Shown: positions 44,859 through 54,624, counted from the stretch's first letter. The stretch is DNA of 64,000 bases from Photobacterium aphoticum (GCF_001029435.1 NZ_LDOV01000010.1:372001-436000); one strand, 5' to 3'. Notes: generated by a model from the sequence alone, not told the origin. Made by a program: numbers and translations.

Positions 44859-46019
44859 ATGGACTTTAGCCTGACAGATGATCAACGCGCCTTCATCCAG
44901 GTTGCTGAACAATTTGCACAAGACAAACTTGCTCCGCATGCGGCTGAATGGGATGCCAATCAACACTTCCCCAAGGATGTGCTGCGTGAAGCCGGAGAAA
45001 TGGGTTTTCTGAGTTTATATGTCCCGCAATCTGAGGGTGGGCTTGGTTTATCCCGTTTGGATGCCTCGCTGGTGTTTGAACAACTCGCCATGGGCTGTAC
45101 CTCGACCACCGCATTCATGACGATTCACAACATGGTCAGTTGGATGATTGCCAGCTTTGCAACGGAGAGTGCCAAAGCAGCCTTTTGTCCGCGCCTGCTG
45201 ACCGGTGAATGGCTGGCATCTTACTGTTTGACAGAACCCAATGCGGGATCGGATGCCGCTTCGTTAACCACCTCTGCACGGCGAGAGGGGGGCAACTATC
45301 GCATCAATGGTGCCAAAGTGTTTATTTCCGGTGCTGGCGCGACAGATGTATTACTGGTGATGGCGCGGTGCCAGGATGACAAGAAAAAAGACAAAGGCAT
45401 CACGGCTTTTATTGTCCCTGCTGATGCCGAGGGGATCAGTTACGGACGCAAAGAGCCGAAGATGGGATGGAACAGTCAGCCTACACGGACAATCACGTTC
45501 GATAATGTGGTGATCCCAGAGGCGAATCGCTTAGGTGATGAAGGTGAAGGCTTTCATTTTGCCATGAAAGGGCTGGATGGCGGTCGGATCAATATCGCAA
45601 CGTGTTCAATTGGTACCGCTCAGCAGGCCCTGAATCAAGCGACGCAGTATGTCACGGAACGCAAACAGTTCGGCCAGTCTTTGTCGCAGTTTCAAACCGT
45701 GCAATTTACGTTGGCCGACATGACGACCGAGTTGGTGGCGGCGAGACAGATGGTACGTTATGCCGCGTTTCAATTGGATCAAGGCCATCCTGAAGCCACG
45801 GCTTACTGCGCGATGGCGAAACGCTTTGCCACGGATATCGGGTTTAAGTTGTGCGATCAAGCGCTACAGTTGCACGGCGGTTATGGCTATATCAAAGAAT
45901 ACCCGTTAGAGCGTTATTTTCGAGATGTGCGGGTGCATCAAATCTTAGAGGGGACGAATGAGATCATGCGTTTGATCATTGCTCGTCGGGTGCTTTCTGA
46001 AGGCAGTGCTTTACTTTAA
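44859..46019 (+). CDS. Acyl-CoA dehydrogenase (probable isobutyryl-CoA dehydrogenase)
   Basis: A 386-residue FAD acyl-CoA dehydrogenase. The base glutamate is in ILEGTNEIMRLI, in the short-chain position. Context next to mmsA and mmsB predicts isobutyryl-CoA, and perhaps 2-methylbutyryl-CoA, as substrate. ATG 44859 follows GAGGG; a longer in-frame start at 44796 lies in a poor context. Confidence 0.9.
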   Translation: MDFSLTDDQRAFIQVAEQFAQDKLAPHAAEWDANQHFPKDVLREAGEMGFLSLYVPQSEGGLGLSRLDASLVFEQLAMGCTSTTAFMTIHNMVSWMIASFATESAKAAFCPRLLTGEWLASYCLTEPNAGSDAASLTTSARREGGNYRINGAKVFISGAGATDVLLVMARCQDDKKKDKGITAFIVPADAEGISYGRKEPKMGWNSQPTRTITFDNVVIPEANRLGDEGEGFHFAMKGLDGGRINIATCSIGTAQQALNQATQYVTERKQFGQSLSQFQTVQFTLADMTTELVAARQMVRYAAFQLDQGHPEATAYCAMAKRFATDIGFKLCDQALQLHGGYGYIKEYPLERYFRDVRVHQILEGTNEIMRLIIARRVLSEGSALL

Positions 46020-46100
46020 GGGCTGATTTTTTCTCCGTGCTTATTTGCATAGAACGCATAAACCGAATAAGCCTTGATATATCCATTGTGAGGAGTGGCT

Positions 46101-46883
46101 ATGAACAATCCAAGCCCGATACAGCTGACGATTCATGATCATGTGGCAGTGCTGACCATGAATAATCCCCCCGCCAATACCTGGACAGTAGACAGCTTGC
46201 GGTTGTTGCGCGACACCGTGGAATCCTTAAATGCGAACAAACACATTTATGCCCTGATTTTGACCGGACAAGGGGAGAAGTTTTTTTCTGCCGGCGCCGA
46301 TCTCAAGTTGTTCGCCAGTGGCGATAAAGCTATAGCGATTGATATGGCCAATGCCTTTGGTGAGGCGTTTGAAACCTTGAGCCAGTTTCGCGGTGTGTCG
46401 ATTGCAGCCATCAATGGCTATGCGATGGGCGGAGGTTTAGAGGTGGCATTAGCGTGTGATATTCGTATTGCAGAAGCACACGCCGTTTTAGCGTTGCCCG
46501 AACCGAAAGTTGGGTTATTACCGTGTGCTGGCGGCACGCAAAACCTGACTTGGCTGGTGGGGGAAGGTTGGGCAAAGCGGATGATTTTGTGTGGTGAGCA
46601 AGTGACCGCGTCACAAGCCTTGTCTATCAAATTGGTGGAAGAAGTGGTGGCTTCCACAGAGAGCTATCGTGTCGCCATGGCGATGGCTAACGCGGTGGCT
46701 CAGCAGTCGCCGTCTTCTGTTGCAGCGTGCAAACAGCTCATTCAACACGGGCGCACAGCACCGATCCAGCAAGGATTAATGAAAGAGCGGGAAAGTTTTG
46801 TGAAGCTGTTTGATACCGAGGATCAAACGGAAGGGGTCAATGCTTTTTTAGAAAAACGTCCACCAAAGTGGAAAAATCAGTAA
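46101..46883 (+). CDS. Enoyl-CoA hydratase
   Basis: A 260-residue crotonase with GEKFFSAGADLKLF and GYAMGGGLEVALACD oxyanion segments and the catalytic ALPEPKVGLLPCAGGTQ region. In this operon it should hydrate methacrylyl-CoA and tiglyl-CoA. ATG 46101 follows AGGAG by five bases; GTG 46095 overlaps that site. Confidence 0.92.
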   Translation: MNNPSPIQLTIHDHVAVLTMNNPPANTWTVDSLRLLRDTVESLNANKHIYALILTGQGEKFFSAGADLKLFASGDKAIAIDMANAFGEAFETLSQFRGVSIAAINGYAMGGGLEVALACDIRIAEAHAVLALPEPKVGLLPCAGGTQNLTWLVGEGWAKRMILCGEQVTASQALSIKLVEEVVASTESYRVAMAMANAVAQQSPSSVAACKQLIQHGRTAPIQQGLMKERESFVKLFDTEDQTEGVNAFLEKRPPKWKNQ

Positions 46884-46952
46884 CCGCGCAGACAGAGCAA
46901 CGCATTCGCATTGAGATAGCACCAGCCAATGATAAGTTAAGGGGAAATGCCG

Positions 46953-48179
46953 ATGACGGGACAAGTAAATATTCAGGTATTACCAAGTACAGAAGGGTTT
47001 CACATCGGCGTGGCAGAGCTGGATAACCCCGCCTCATTAAACGCCTTAACCTATGACATGTTGGCACAACTGCATGAGGCGTTAGCGCATTGGCAAGATG
47101 ACGACACTGTGGCCTGTGTAGTGATCCATGCGGTCGGTGAGAAAGCCTTCTGTGCCGGAGGCGATGTTCGTGCCATGTATCTGCAAATGCATCAAGCGCG
47201 CGAGGTGGTGCAAGAGGCAGAACAGGCTGACAGCACACAGGTTGGACAGGAACCGAGCTTGCGGCATGAAGCGGCACTCAAAGCCATGCAGTATCTGACG
47301 GATTATTTCACGCTGGAGTATCAAACTGACTACCTCATACATACCTATCCCAAACCCATTATTGTGTGGGGCGGCGGGATTGTCATGGGCGGTGGCATGG
47401 GGCTCTACATGGGAGCCAGTCATCGCATCACCACACCCGACAGCCGTTTGGCAATGCCCGAAATCAATATCGGGCTCTATCCCGATGTAGGGGGGACGTG
47501 GTTTTTGAATCAGTTACCGCCGGGTGTCGGTATGTTCCTCGGCCTTACTGGCGCGATGGTGAATGCAACCGATGCGCTGGCGTTATCAATGACTGATCAC
47601 ATCTTGCTGACGAATCAGCGCGAGGCGCTATTCAGTGCTTTGCAACAGGCACAATGGTTAGACGTATCGATATTTAGCACCGTTGATCAGGTGCTCTCCA
47701 GCTTAGGGGAAAGCGCCATTGATGCGTATCCCGAAATACAAATGCTGCCCTATTTACCGGCAATTCAAGCCGCTTGCCATTCTGGTTCACTGGCGAGCAT
47801 TTGCCAGCGTATTGATGCACTTCCGCGTATTGCTCATGCCCCGCAATCCGATAAATGGTTGAGCCAAGCGCAAACAGCATTGCGCGAAGGTAGTCCCATT
47901 ACGGCCCATATCTGTTATCGCCAATTAACCCAGTTTCATAATGAATCTTTAGCGGATTGTTTTCGTATGGAATTAACCCTGTCTGTTCGTTGTGGTGATT
48001 TAGGGGAGTTTTACGAAGGTGTGCGGGCACGACTCATTGAGAAAACCGGCCAGCCAGCTTGGCAGTATGCGGATGTGACGAAAGTGGATGACGATGTGAT
48101 TGATCAGCTGTTTACGCCGTTATGGGCCGATTATGAACACCCGTTACATACGCTCGGTGAGCAATTTTACTTGCATTAA
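46953..48179 (+). CDS. 3-hydroxyisobutyryl-CoA hydrolase (crotonase family)
   Basis: A 408-residue enzyme longer than hydratases, with the HIBCH features GEKAFCAGGDVRAMY, GGGIVMGGGMGLYMGASHR, MPEINIGLYPDVGGTWFLNQ and a long C-terminal domain. It releases 3-hydroxyisobutyrate from its CoA ester, disposing of toxic methacrylyl-CoA. ATG 46953 is eight bases from GGGG; ATG 46947 is too close. Confidence 0.93.
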   Translation: MTGQVNIQVLPSTEGFHIGVAELDNPASLNALTYDMLAQLHEALAHWQDDDTVACVVIHAVGEKAFCAGGDVRAMYLQMHQAREVVQEAEQADSTQVGQEPSLRHEAALKAMQYLTDYFTLEYQTDYLIHTYPKPIIVWGGGIVMGGGMGLYMGASHRITTPDSRLAMPEINIGLYPDVGGTWFLNQLPPGVGMFLGLTGAMVNATDALALSMTDHILLTNQREALFSALQQAQWLDVSIFSTVDQVLSSLGESAIDAYPEIQMLPYLPAIQAACHSGSLASICQRIDALPRIAHAPQSDKWLSQAQTALREGSPITAHICYRQLTQFHNESLADCFRMELTLSVRCGDLGEFYEGVRARLIEKTGQPAWQYADVTKVDDDVIDQLFTPLWADYEHPLHTLGEQFYLH

Positions 48180-48259
48180 ACCAGATGCATTAAACCAGAC
48201 AACAGGTCATCGCTGTACAACCCGAACAGGTCGGTTCATTCATAGATAGGAGATTAACC

Positions 48260-49165
48260 ATGAAAATTGCGTTTATTGGACTCGGTAATATGGGCAATCC
48301 TATGGCGAAAAACCTGCTTGCCGCCGGCCATCAAGTAAATGTGTTTGATCTCAACACGGAGGCATCCGGCGCGTTGGCTTCTGAAGGTGCATTCGTTGCA
48401 TCGAGTTTGGAAGCTGTCGTTAATGAAGTGGACTGGGTGATCACCATGTTACCGGCAGGCAAACATGTGCGTGAGGTCTATTTGGGGGATCATGATGGCG
48501 GTGTTGGATTGCTCAAAATGGTCGCGCCTAATACACGATTTATTGATTCCTCCACCATTGATCCTGACTCCGCGCGGCTGGTGGCATCAGAAGCGGATAA
48601 ACAGGGCTTTTCATTTGTTGATGCGCCCGTATCAGGCGGCGTCGCGGGGGCACAAGCTGGCACGTTAACCTTCATTGTGGGCGGTACGGATGAGGGCTTT
48701 AATCAAGCGAAATCCGTATTGAGTGCCATGGGGAAGAACATCTTTCATGCAGGGAAGGCCGGAGACGGGCAGATGGCGAAAATCTGTAATAACCTGCTGC
48801 TCGGTATCATCATGTCCGGTACGTGCGAAGCGTTAAGTTTAGGGATAGATAACGGTCTCGACCCACAGGTGCTGTCTGACATCATGCTGCAAAGTTCAGG
48901 GCGCAATTGGGCGTTGGAATTGTATAACCCGTGTCCGGGGGTCATGCCTAATGTACCGGCTGCTAATCAGTATCAGCCTGGGTTTATGGCGAAGTTAATG
49001 CTCAAAGATTTAGGGTTAGGACTGGAAGCGGCCACAAGCAGTGAGTCACCCATTCCGATGGGCACGCTTGCACGTAACTTGTACGCCTTCCATTTAGCGA
49101 ATGGGTACAGCGAAAAAGACTTTTCCAGCTTGTTTGCGTTTTATCGTCAGCGTGATGACGCCTGA
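48260..49165 (+). CDS. mmsB: 3-hydroxyisobutyrate dehydrogenase
   Basis: A 301-residue beta-hydroxyacid dehydrogenase. FIGLGNMGNPMAKNL is the NAD-binding start, DAPVSGGVAGAQAGTLTFIVG the substrate motif and GDGQMAKICNN carries the catalytic lysine. It makes methylmalonate-semialdehyde for the neighbouring MmsA. AGGAG upstream. Confidence 0.95.
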   Translation: MKIAFIGLGNMGNPMAKNLLAAGHQVNVFDLNTEASGALASEGAFVASSLEAVVNEVDWVITMLPAGKHVREVYLGDHDGGVGLLKMVAPNTRFIDSSTIDPDSARLVASEADKQGFSFVDAPVSGGVAGAQAGTLTFIVGGTDEGFNQAKSVLSAMGKNIFHAGKAGDGQMAKICNNLLLGIIMSGTCEALSLGIDNGLDPQVLSDIMLQSSGRNWALELYNPCPGVMPNVPAANQYQPGFMAKLMLKDLGLGLEAATSSESPIPMGTLARNLYAFHLANGYSEKDFSSLFAFYRQRDDA

Positions 49166-49207
49166 CAGCGCGATCTTGGGAAAAAAGCTCATAAGAAGGA
49201 GCGGAAA

Positions 49208-49987
49208 ATGGAGATAAAGAACTGCACGATTGCCATTACTGGCGCAGGGCAAGGGCTGGGGCAAATGATGGCTATCACACTGGCACAGGCCGGAGCCGAT
49301 CTTGCCTTGCTTGATGTGAATGAACAAGGGTTGCAAGAAACACAGCGCCAGTGCCATATGCTCAGTGCCAAGGCGTTGACCTATTGTGTGGATATCACCC
49401 AAGAAGCCGCCGTTGAAGATGTGTTCGCTGCGATTAAAGCAGATTTTGGGCAACTCAATGGGGTGATCAACAATGCTGGTGTGCTTCGCGATGGTTTACT
49501 GGTTAAGCCTGATAAGCATCCTGAGGATCAGAATACGACTGTGATGCAGAAAATGTCGCTGGAGCAGTTCAATACGGTGATGGCCGTGAATGTGGGCGGG
49601 ACGTTTTTATGTGGACGGGAAGCGGCGGCGACTATGATTGCGTTAGGTTGCCAAGGGGTGATCATCAATATATCCAGCGTGGCTCGTGCCGGGAATATCG
49701 GCCAAACCAATTATGCCGCCTCTAAAGCCGCCGTGGCGACGATGGCCGTTGGGTGGGCGAAAGAGTTAGCGCGATACGGTATTCGTGCCGCAGCTATTGC
49801 CCCTGGGGTGGTGGAAACTGCCATGGCGAAGCAATTAAAGCCTGAAGCAATTGAGCGGTTGAAAAAGATGATTCCGTTAGGGCGGATCGGTGAAGCGAGT
49901 GAGATCGCCCATGCGGTAAAATACATTCTGGAAAATGATTATTTTACCGGCAGGGTCTTAGAAATCGACGGCGGTATGCGGATGTAA
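49208..49987 (+). CDS. SDR-family 3-hydroxyacyl-CoA dehydrogenase-like protein
   Basis: A 259-residue short-chain dehydrogenase: cofactor GAGQGLG at 12-18, catalytic Ser156/157, Tyr169 and Lys173 (YAASK). FabG-like in length. At the end of the valine/isoleucine operon it likely oxidises 2-methyl-3-hydroxybutyryl-CoA for isoleucine breakdown; this is inference from neighbours. GGAG precedes the ATG. Confidence 0.82.
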   Translation: MEIKNCTIAITGAGQGLGQMMAITLAQAGADLALLDVNEQGLQETQRQCHMLSAKALTYCVDITQEAAVEDVFAAIKADFGQLNGVINNAGVLRDGLLVKPDKHPEDQNTTVMQKMSLEQFNTVMAVNVGGTFLCGREAAATMIALGCQGVIINISSVARAGNIGQTNYAASKAAVATMAVGWAKELARYGIRAAAIAPGVVETAMAKQLKPEAIERLKKMIPLGRIGEASEIAHAVKYILENDYFTGRVLEIDGGMRM

Positions 49988-50013
49988 AGGCGGCGGATTT
50001 CAGCAAAGGAATA

Positions 50014-50121
50014 TCAGCCAAAAAACAAGACAAATAGCGCCAGTCCACCACCGATGACAAACATCAGCATCGCCATGATAGACGCGAATTTATTCAGGTA
50101 TGGAAAGATTTTGTCTAGCAT
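50014..50121 (-). CDS. 35-residue membrane peptide
   Basis: MLDKIFPYLNKFASIMAMLM continues with FVIGGGLALFVLFFG; one hydrophobic helix of about 22 residues. A strong GAGG site lies five bases before the ATG on the minus strand, and the frame ends with TGA at 50014-50016. Such small single-helix proteins often modulate membrane complexes. It is not part of the valine operon, which is on the other strand. Confidence 0.6.
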   Translation of the reverse strand: MLDKIFPYLNKFASIMAMLMFVIGGGLALFVLFFG

Positions 50122-50357
50122 GTAAACCTCGAGGGATCATATGAACGTTAGCTGTGGCGAACGATGCCACAGTTAACGGGAAATTGCGATGAGAATTCAC
50201 TGCGAAGACATGTTTCCTAACAAACTTACGCTAACAGAAAAACCGGCGCCTCTGTTTTGGGTTCGGTTTACGTATTATGGCAGTGAAGCCAACGTTGTAC
50301 TGGGGTAGGGAGCCAGCGCTGCTATATAAAGATGCACAGATAAGTAGATACACAGCG

Positions 50358-50879
50358 CTAGTTCTTTAATAGCCCCATCGCTTGCACTTTCAAAAAGGTC
50401 GCCAGTGTCTTAGCATCTTTAATCTCATTACTGGCGACTTTAGCAAGAAATTCATGAACAGGCAGCGTAACGACATCAATGATTTCATCTTCGTCTAACT
50501 CGCCGTCACAGGCGGATAAATCTTTGGCTAAATACACGTGCTGCACTTCATCACAAAAGCCGGGTACCGGGAATAGTTCGCCAAGATGTTGCCACGTTTG
50601 CGCTTGCATCTGTACTTCTTCAGCTAATTCACGCTGGGCACACGCCTGAATGTTTTCTTTGTCTTCTAGCGTGCCGGCGGGGAATTCCAGGATCCAATCG
50701 TTAATGGCTGGGCGATACTGATGCACCATCACAAATTCGCCGTGTTCAGTCATTGGGACAATAATGACAGCGCCAGGGTGTTTCACGGTCGTGAATTCAA
50801 CATCACGGCCATCGGGCAGGGTGTGTTGGGCGGATTCGACAGAAAAGCATTTCCATTGACACAGGGTTTTCGTTGTCAT
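50358..50879 (-). CDS. NUDIX hydrolase (ADP-ribose pyrophosphatase-like)
   Basis: A 173-residue hydrolase. The NUDIX box spans 69-91: Gly69, Glu75, then RELAEE at 83-88. FPAGTLE and the Pro-rich ...FPVPGFCDEVQHVYLAKDL segment point to the NudF/YrfE-type ADP-sugar pyrophosphatase group. Substrate assignment is approximate. Upstream GGGA precedes the ATG. Confidence 0.85.
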   Translation of the reverse strand: MTTKTLCQWKCFSVESAQHTLPDGRDVEFTTVKHPGAVIIVPMTEHGEFVMVHQYRPAINDWILEFPAGTLEDKENIQACAQRELAEEVQMQAQTWQHLGELFPVPGFCDEVQHVYLAKDLSACDGELDEDEIIDVVTLPVHEFLAKVASNEIKDAKTLATFLKVQAMGLLKN

Positions 50880-50898
50880 GCGGTTATTTCCCTTCTTC

Positions 50899-51023
50899 GG
50901 CTTAGCGGCATTTCACTGTGAATGCTTATATGTGTGGGGGCTTAGCGCGATCTCGTTTATTTCATCGATCTCGTCTGTCTCATCGATCTTGTTAATTTAG
51001 TCGATATCGCATCACGCTAAGCC
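50899..51023. repeat. 18-bp tandem repeats flanked by GGCTTAGCG copies
   Basis: Three tandem 18-bp units of the form CGATCTCGTnTnTyTCAT occupy 50948-50965, 50966-50983 and 50984-51001, with a partial fourth copy to about 51010. They are flanked by GGCTTAGCG at 50899-50907 and 50939-50947 and by its inverse CGCTAAGCC at 51015-51023. The spacer lies between the GGDEF and NUDIX genes and upstream of the latter. Confidence 0.75.
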
Positions 51024-51053
51024 ATTCTCTATCACATTACCGTATCGTGTTGA

Positions 51054-52103
51054 TTATCCGATAGCAATCTGATCTCGGCCCCAATTTTTGGCGCGCTCTA
51101 AGGCACTGTCAGCTTTGATGTAGTCCAAACTGAAATCCTGAAACTCAACAGCGGTTAAGCCAATGCTGACGGTGACACTGATATTCACCCCAGAATCGAG
51201 CGCCAATTGGCAATTAGCCACGTGTTTTTTTAGTGACATGGCAAAGGTTTCGGCGTCATGCAGCGACGTTTCTGGTAATAACAAACAAAACTCAGCACCG
51301 CCAATACGGGCAATGTGATCGCCTTGGCGCGCATAGTCTTTCAGGCAAGCCGAAAGCATCATTAGTACTTGGTCGCCTACCGCTAATCCGTAACGGTCAT
51401 TGATGTCTTTCAGGCCATCGATATCAACAAGTACCAAGGTGAGATCTTTCAGGTAGCGGTTTGCTCGGTATGCTTCCTGATAGTACACGGCCTCAATACC
51501 TTTACGGTTCGGCAAGTCCGTTAAAAAATCAGACGTAGCGATTTTCTTCACCCGACGGATGGCCTCGTTACGGTGTTGGGCAAGTAAATAGGCCATCACC
51601 AATACCATGCCATAAGCACTGATGTTTTGTAGCGCTTCATTAATTTGCAGGTGTTTTTGACCTAATTCATCGGCACTGATAGCGATATACACCAAACCAA
51701 ACAGGGAGCTGTACCACCATGCAGGTTGGTGTTTTAGGGCAAAAAAACAGAGTAAGGGAATAGTGAGCGCCATGGTATTGCTGACCAAACTGGTTGCATC
51801 GTTATAAAAACCAAACAAACAGGTGGCTGAGGTAAATAAAATGAAAATCCAAATCAACACATAGGGATTCAGGTGGCGCTTATTACAGAGTGACAACAGA
51901 AAAGAGAGCGCAGCACCACCGAGAGCCAGTTCAAGAAACAGAACGTGACTGTCAGAGACAAAATGTGAGAAGGCGATGATGAGACTGATCAATCCGGTTA
52001 ACGGAAAGAGGACTGAAAGCTGATGGTGAAGGGTTTCACGGCTGAGTTCGATGTAAGCGTTATTGTTTGACTGGAGCTGGTGGCTCTTGAAAACCATTGT
52101 CAT
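51054..52103 (-). CDS. Membrane GGDEF-domain protein with degenerate GGAEF motif
   Basis: A 349-residue inner-membrane protein with about five to six transmembrane helices (30-180) and a C-terminal GGDEF domain. The metal-binding DIDGLKDINDRYG is present, but the active-site loop is GGAEF (268-272) instead of GGDEF/GGEEF. The I-site RQGD at 259-262 is intact. It may therefore be a c-di-GMP receptor rather than a cyclase, or a weak enzyme. ATG 52103 has a weak GGGA site. Confidence 0.85.
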   Translation of the reverse strand: MTMVFKSHQLQSNNNAYIELSRETLHHQLSVLFPLTGLISLIIAFSHFVSDSHVLFLELALGGAALSFLLSLCNKRHLNPYVLIWIFILFTSATCLFGFYNDATSLVSNTMALTIPLLCFFALKHQPAWWYSSLFGLVYIAISADELGQKHLQINEALQNISAYGMVLVMAYLLAQHRNEAIRRVKKIATSDFLTDLPNRKGIEAVYYQEAYRANRYLKDLTLVLVDIDGLKDINDRYGLAVGDQVLMMLSACLKDYARQGDHIARIGGAEFCLLLPETSLHDAETFAMSLKKHVANCQLALDSGVNISVTVSIGLTAVEFQDFSLDYIKADSALERAKNWGRDQIAIG

Positions 52104-52252
52104 GGTAGGTTGTCCCTAGGTAAAGCAAATCCAGCCAATGCGAAACGGTATGCATTGGCCGGGTAAGCTTAATTCAGAGGGATAGGTATGTCTAATTTTT
52201 TGATGAAAAATATGTAATTGTCAGTAGTGAGAACTGTCTCGTGTTATTGCCA

Positions 52253-53215
52253 TTATTGTAAGTATGATTTCACTAACTGTGTGACCAAATCAGGTTGTTC
52301 ATTGGTGACGCCATGACCGGTATTCGGGATCACAACCATCGGTGCCTGAAGGTGTTTACTCAGAGCAATGCCACTTTCGAGCGGGAAAATTTGATCGTTG
52401 TCACCCCAAATCAGCATGGTCGGCGGTAACTCGCGAGTTGGGTAAGTTGAAATTCGGCTTCTGTCATCAACAAGTGATTGGATTAAAGCGGTTTTTTGCT
52501 TTTTGTATGATGAAAAATAACTGTCATAAATTTGATCGGCCACGAAATCTGGCATGCGCTTAGGTGTAAAGAAAACGTGATTAAATAAACGGCGCACTTC
52601 CTGCCCATTTTCAGGTACAAACAAATGTTCCGGTTTATCAACGCCTGCACGCTGACACAGTGCTGATAGGTCATCATCACTGAATAGCGGACCCGGGCTG
52701 GCGATGATGATACTTTTCTCGATGCGTTCAGGTTGCGTCATTAGGTCGTAGGTAACAAAACCGCCGTAAGAAATGCCGGCTACGTTGAATTTTTCGATAC
52801 CTAAGGTATCCATTAAATGCCAAACCGCATTGGTCTGTGTGGTGAGGTTGGCGTTACCTTGGCTGTAAGAGTCACCAAACCACGCCAAATCCGGCGCGAT
52901 AACTTTATAGTCTTTGTTCAGATCCAGCATTTCACTTTTCCATGTTGAAATGGCCGATCCCCCGAAGCCATGCAGCAGTAACAAAGGTTTCCCTGTACCA
53001 CCTACCCAATAACGCATTTTGCCACCGTCCTCTAAAGGCAGGTAATGTTCTTCATAGCCCGCTGCAATTAATTGGTCACGGTCATGATTGGCTTTCCAAG
53101 TGACTAATTCGCAACCCGATAGCGCCAGAACGGATAAAATGAATAGCCCATAACGAAGCCATGAAAAGTGGCGATATGTGAGTGAATGTGACAGTAAGTG
53201 GTGCAGTACGGTCAT
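52253..53215 (-). CDS. Lipoprotein alpha/beta-hydrolase
   Basis: A 320-residue lipoprotein: N-terminal hydrophobic segment with lipobox LSGC (Cys35). The alpha/beta-hydrolase domain has LLLLHGFGGS oxyanion loop, nucleophile Ser149 in GISYGG, WGDNDQIFP with the acid and NTGHGV with the histidine. Likely an outer-membrane- or periplasm-facing lipase/esterase. GGGAG lies seven bases before ATG. Monocistronic, divergent from galE. Confidence 0.85.
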   Translation of the reverse strand: MTVLHHLLSHSLTYRHFSWLRYGLFILSVLALSGCELVTWKANHDRDQLIAAGYEEHYLPLEDGGKMRYWVGGTGKPLLLLHGFGGSAISTWKSEMLDLNKDYKVIAPDLAWFGDSYSQGNANLTTQTNAVWHLMDTLGIEKFNVAGISYGGFVTYDLMTQPERIEKSIIIASPGPLFSDDDLSALCQRAGVDKPEHLFVPENGQEVRRLFNHVFFTPKRMPDFVADQIYDSYFSSYKKQKTALIQSLVDDRSRISTYPTRELPPTMLIWGDNDQIFPLESGIALSKHLQAPMVVIPNTGHGVTNEQPDLVTQLVKSYLQ

Positions 53216-53562
53216 GCGTGATCTCCCTGTGAATATTACTCAATATTATACAGTGTTTTATTGTTGGGTGAGAGACAAATTAGGCTCAAATAGATGTGTA
53301 ATAACTCGTCGTTGACCACAGGATGGAATGAAAATCGCCTGCATATCGAAGTCATGATAACACCCATGGTTTGGCTGATTGATGACGAAGTAAGCATCAA
53401 TGCCATGAGAAAGGCGTATCTGGCAGAAAGCACATGATTTCACTCAAAGAGAATGGTAGTTTTGCCACACGATTGACCCGTTTAGCATTCTCAAACTGAA
53501 TGTTGAGGGTATATAATCATATTCAATGATGTGAATAACTAATTGCTAACAGGGAGACACAC

Positions 53563-54579
53563 ATGCGTGTTCTAGTAACGGGTGGTATGGGCTACATTGG
53601 CAGCCACACTTGCGTACAAATGATTGAAGCAGGTATGACGCCAATCATTGTTGATAATCTATACAACAGTAAGAAGTCTGTGCTGGCGCGCATTGAGAAG
53701 TTGACTGGCGTGTGCCCTGCATTTTTTGAAGGTGACATTCGTGACCGTGCATTTCTAGACCGAGTACTGGCAGAAAACCCAGTGGATGCTGTTATCCACT
53801 TCGCAGGTTTGAAAGCGGTGGGTGAGTCAGTCGCCAAGCCGTTGGAATATTACGATAACAACGTACACGGTACCTTGGTATTGGTTGAAGCGATGCGTGC
53901 TGCTGGCGTAAACAGCCTGATCTTCAGCTCGTCGGCAACGGTATACGGCGATCCAGCGTCTGTGCCAATCACGGAAGACTTCCCAACCAGCGCCACTAAC
54001 CCATACGGCCGCAGTAAGCTGATGGTGGAAGAGTGTCTGACTGACATTCAGCATGCACACCCTGAAATGAGCATCACGCTGCTACGCTACTTCAACCCGG
54101 TTGGTTCTCACCAGTCCGGTGAGATGGGTGAAGATCCACAAGGTATTCCAAACAATCTGATGCCGTTCATTTCACAAGTGGCCGTAGGTCGCCGTGAATT
54201 CTTGTCAGTATTTGGTGATGATTACCCAACAGTAGATGGCACGGGTGTACGTGACTATATCCATGTGTTGGATTTGGCGGATGGTCACTTGGCGGCACTG
54301 ACGCACAAAGGCCGTGAAGCGGGTCTGCACATTTATAACCTGGGTACAGGCAACGGTTTCAGCGTGTTGCAAATGGTTGACGCCTTCTCGAAAGCGGCTG
54401 GTGTTGACGTAGCATACCAAATTGCACCGCGTCGTCCGGGTGATATTGCGGAGTGTTGGGCTGATCCGGCAAAAGCGAAAGCGGAACTGCATTGGGAAGC
54501 AACGCGAACTATCGAAGACATGACGGCAGATACTTGGCGTTGGCAGTCTGCGAACCCAACCGGTTATCCGGATCTGTAA
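53563..54579 (+). CDS. galE: UDP-glucose 4-epimerase
   Basis: A 338-residue extended SDR interconverting UDP-glucose and UDP-galactose. NAD loop VTGGMGYIGSHT at the N-terminus, Tyr148-x3-Lys152 catalytic pair in NPYGRSK, normal length. GGGAGA precedes ATG. A perfect -10 TATAAT is at 53512-53517 without a clear -35. It is monocistronic, with a strong terminator after it, so it may serve surface-sugar synthesis rather than a gal operon. Confidence 0.96.
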   Translation: MRVLVTGGMGYIGSHTCVQMIEAGMTPIIVDNLYNSKKSVLARIEKLTGVCPAFFEGDIRDRAFLDRVLAENPVDAVIHFAGLKAVGESVAKPLEYYDNNVHGTLVLVEAMRAAGVNSLIFSSSATVYGDPASVPITEDFPTSATNPYGRSKLMVEECLTDIQHAHPEMSITLLRYFNPVGSHQSGEMGEDPQGIPNNLMPFISQVAVGRREFLSVFGDDYPTVDGTGVRDYIHVLDLADGHLAALTHKGREAGLHIYNLGTGNGFSVLQMVDAFSKAAGVDVAYQIAPRRPGDIAECWADPAKAKAELHWEATRTIEDMTADTWRWQSANPTGYPDL

Positions 54580-54624
54580 TTCTCGCGCTTTTATCTAACG
54601 CATAGATCGAGCGTATAGAAAAGC

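Noticed and set aside
50239..50271. Weak hairpin AACCG/CGGTT with T-run on the minus strand downstream of the NUDIX gene
   Set aside because: Only five clear pairs and a large loop; not strong enough to list.
50948..51017. 18-bp tandem repeats considered as a CRISPR
   Set aside because: Units are directly adjacent with no spacers and are only three, so not a CRISPR array.
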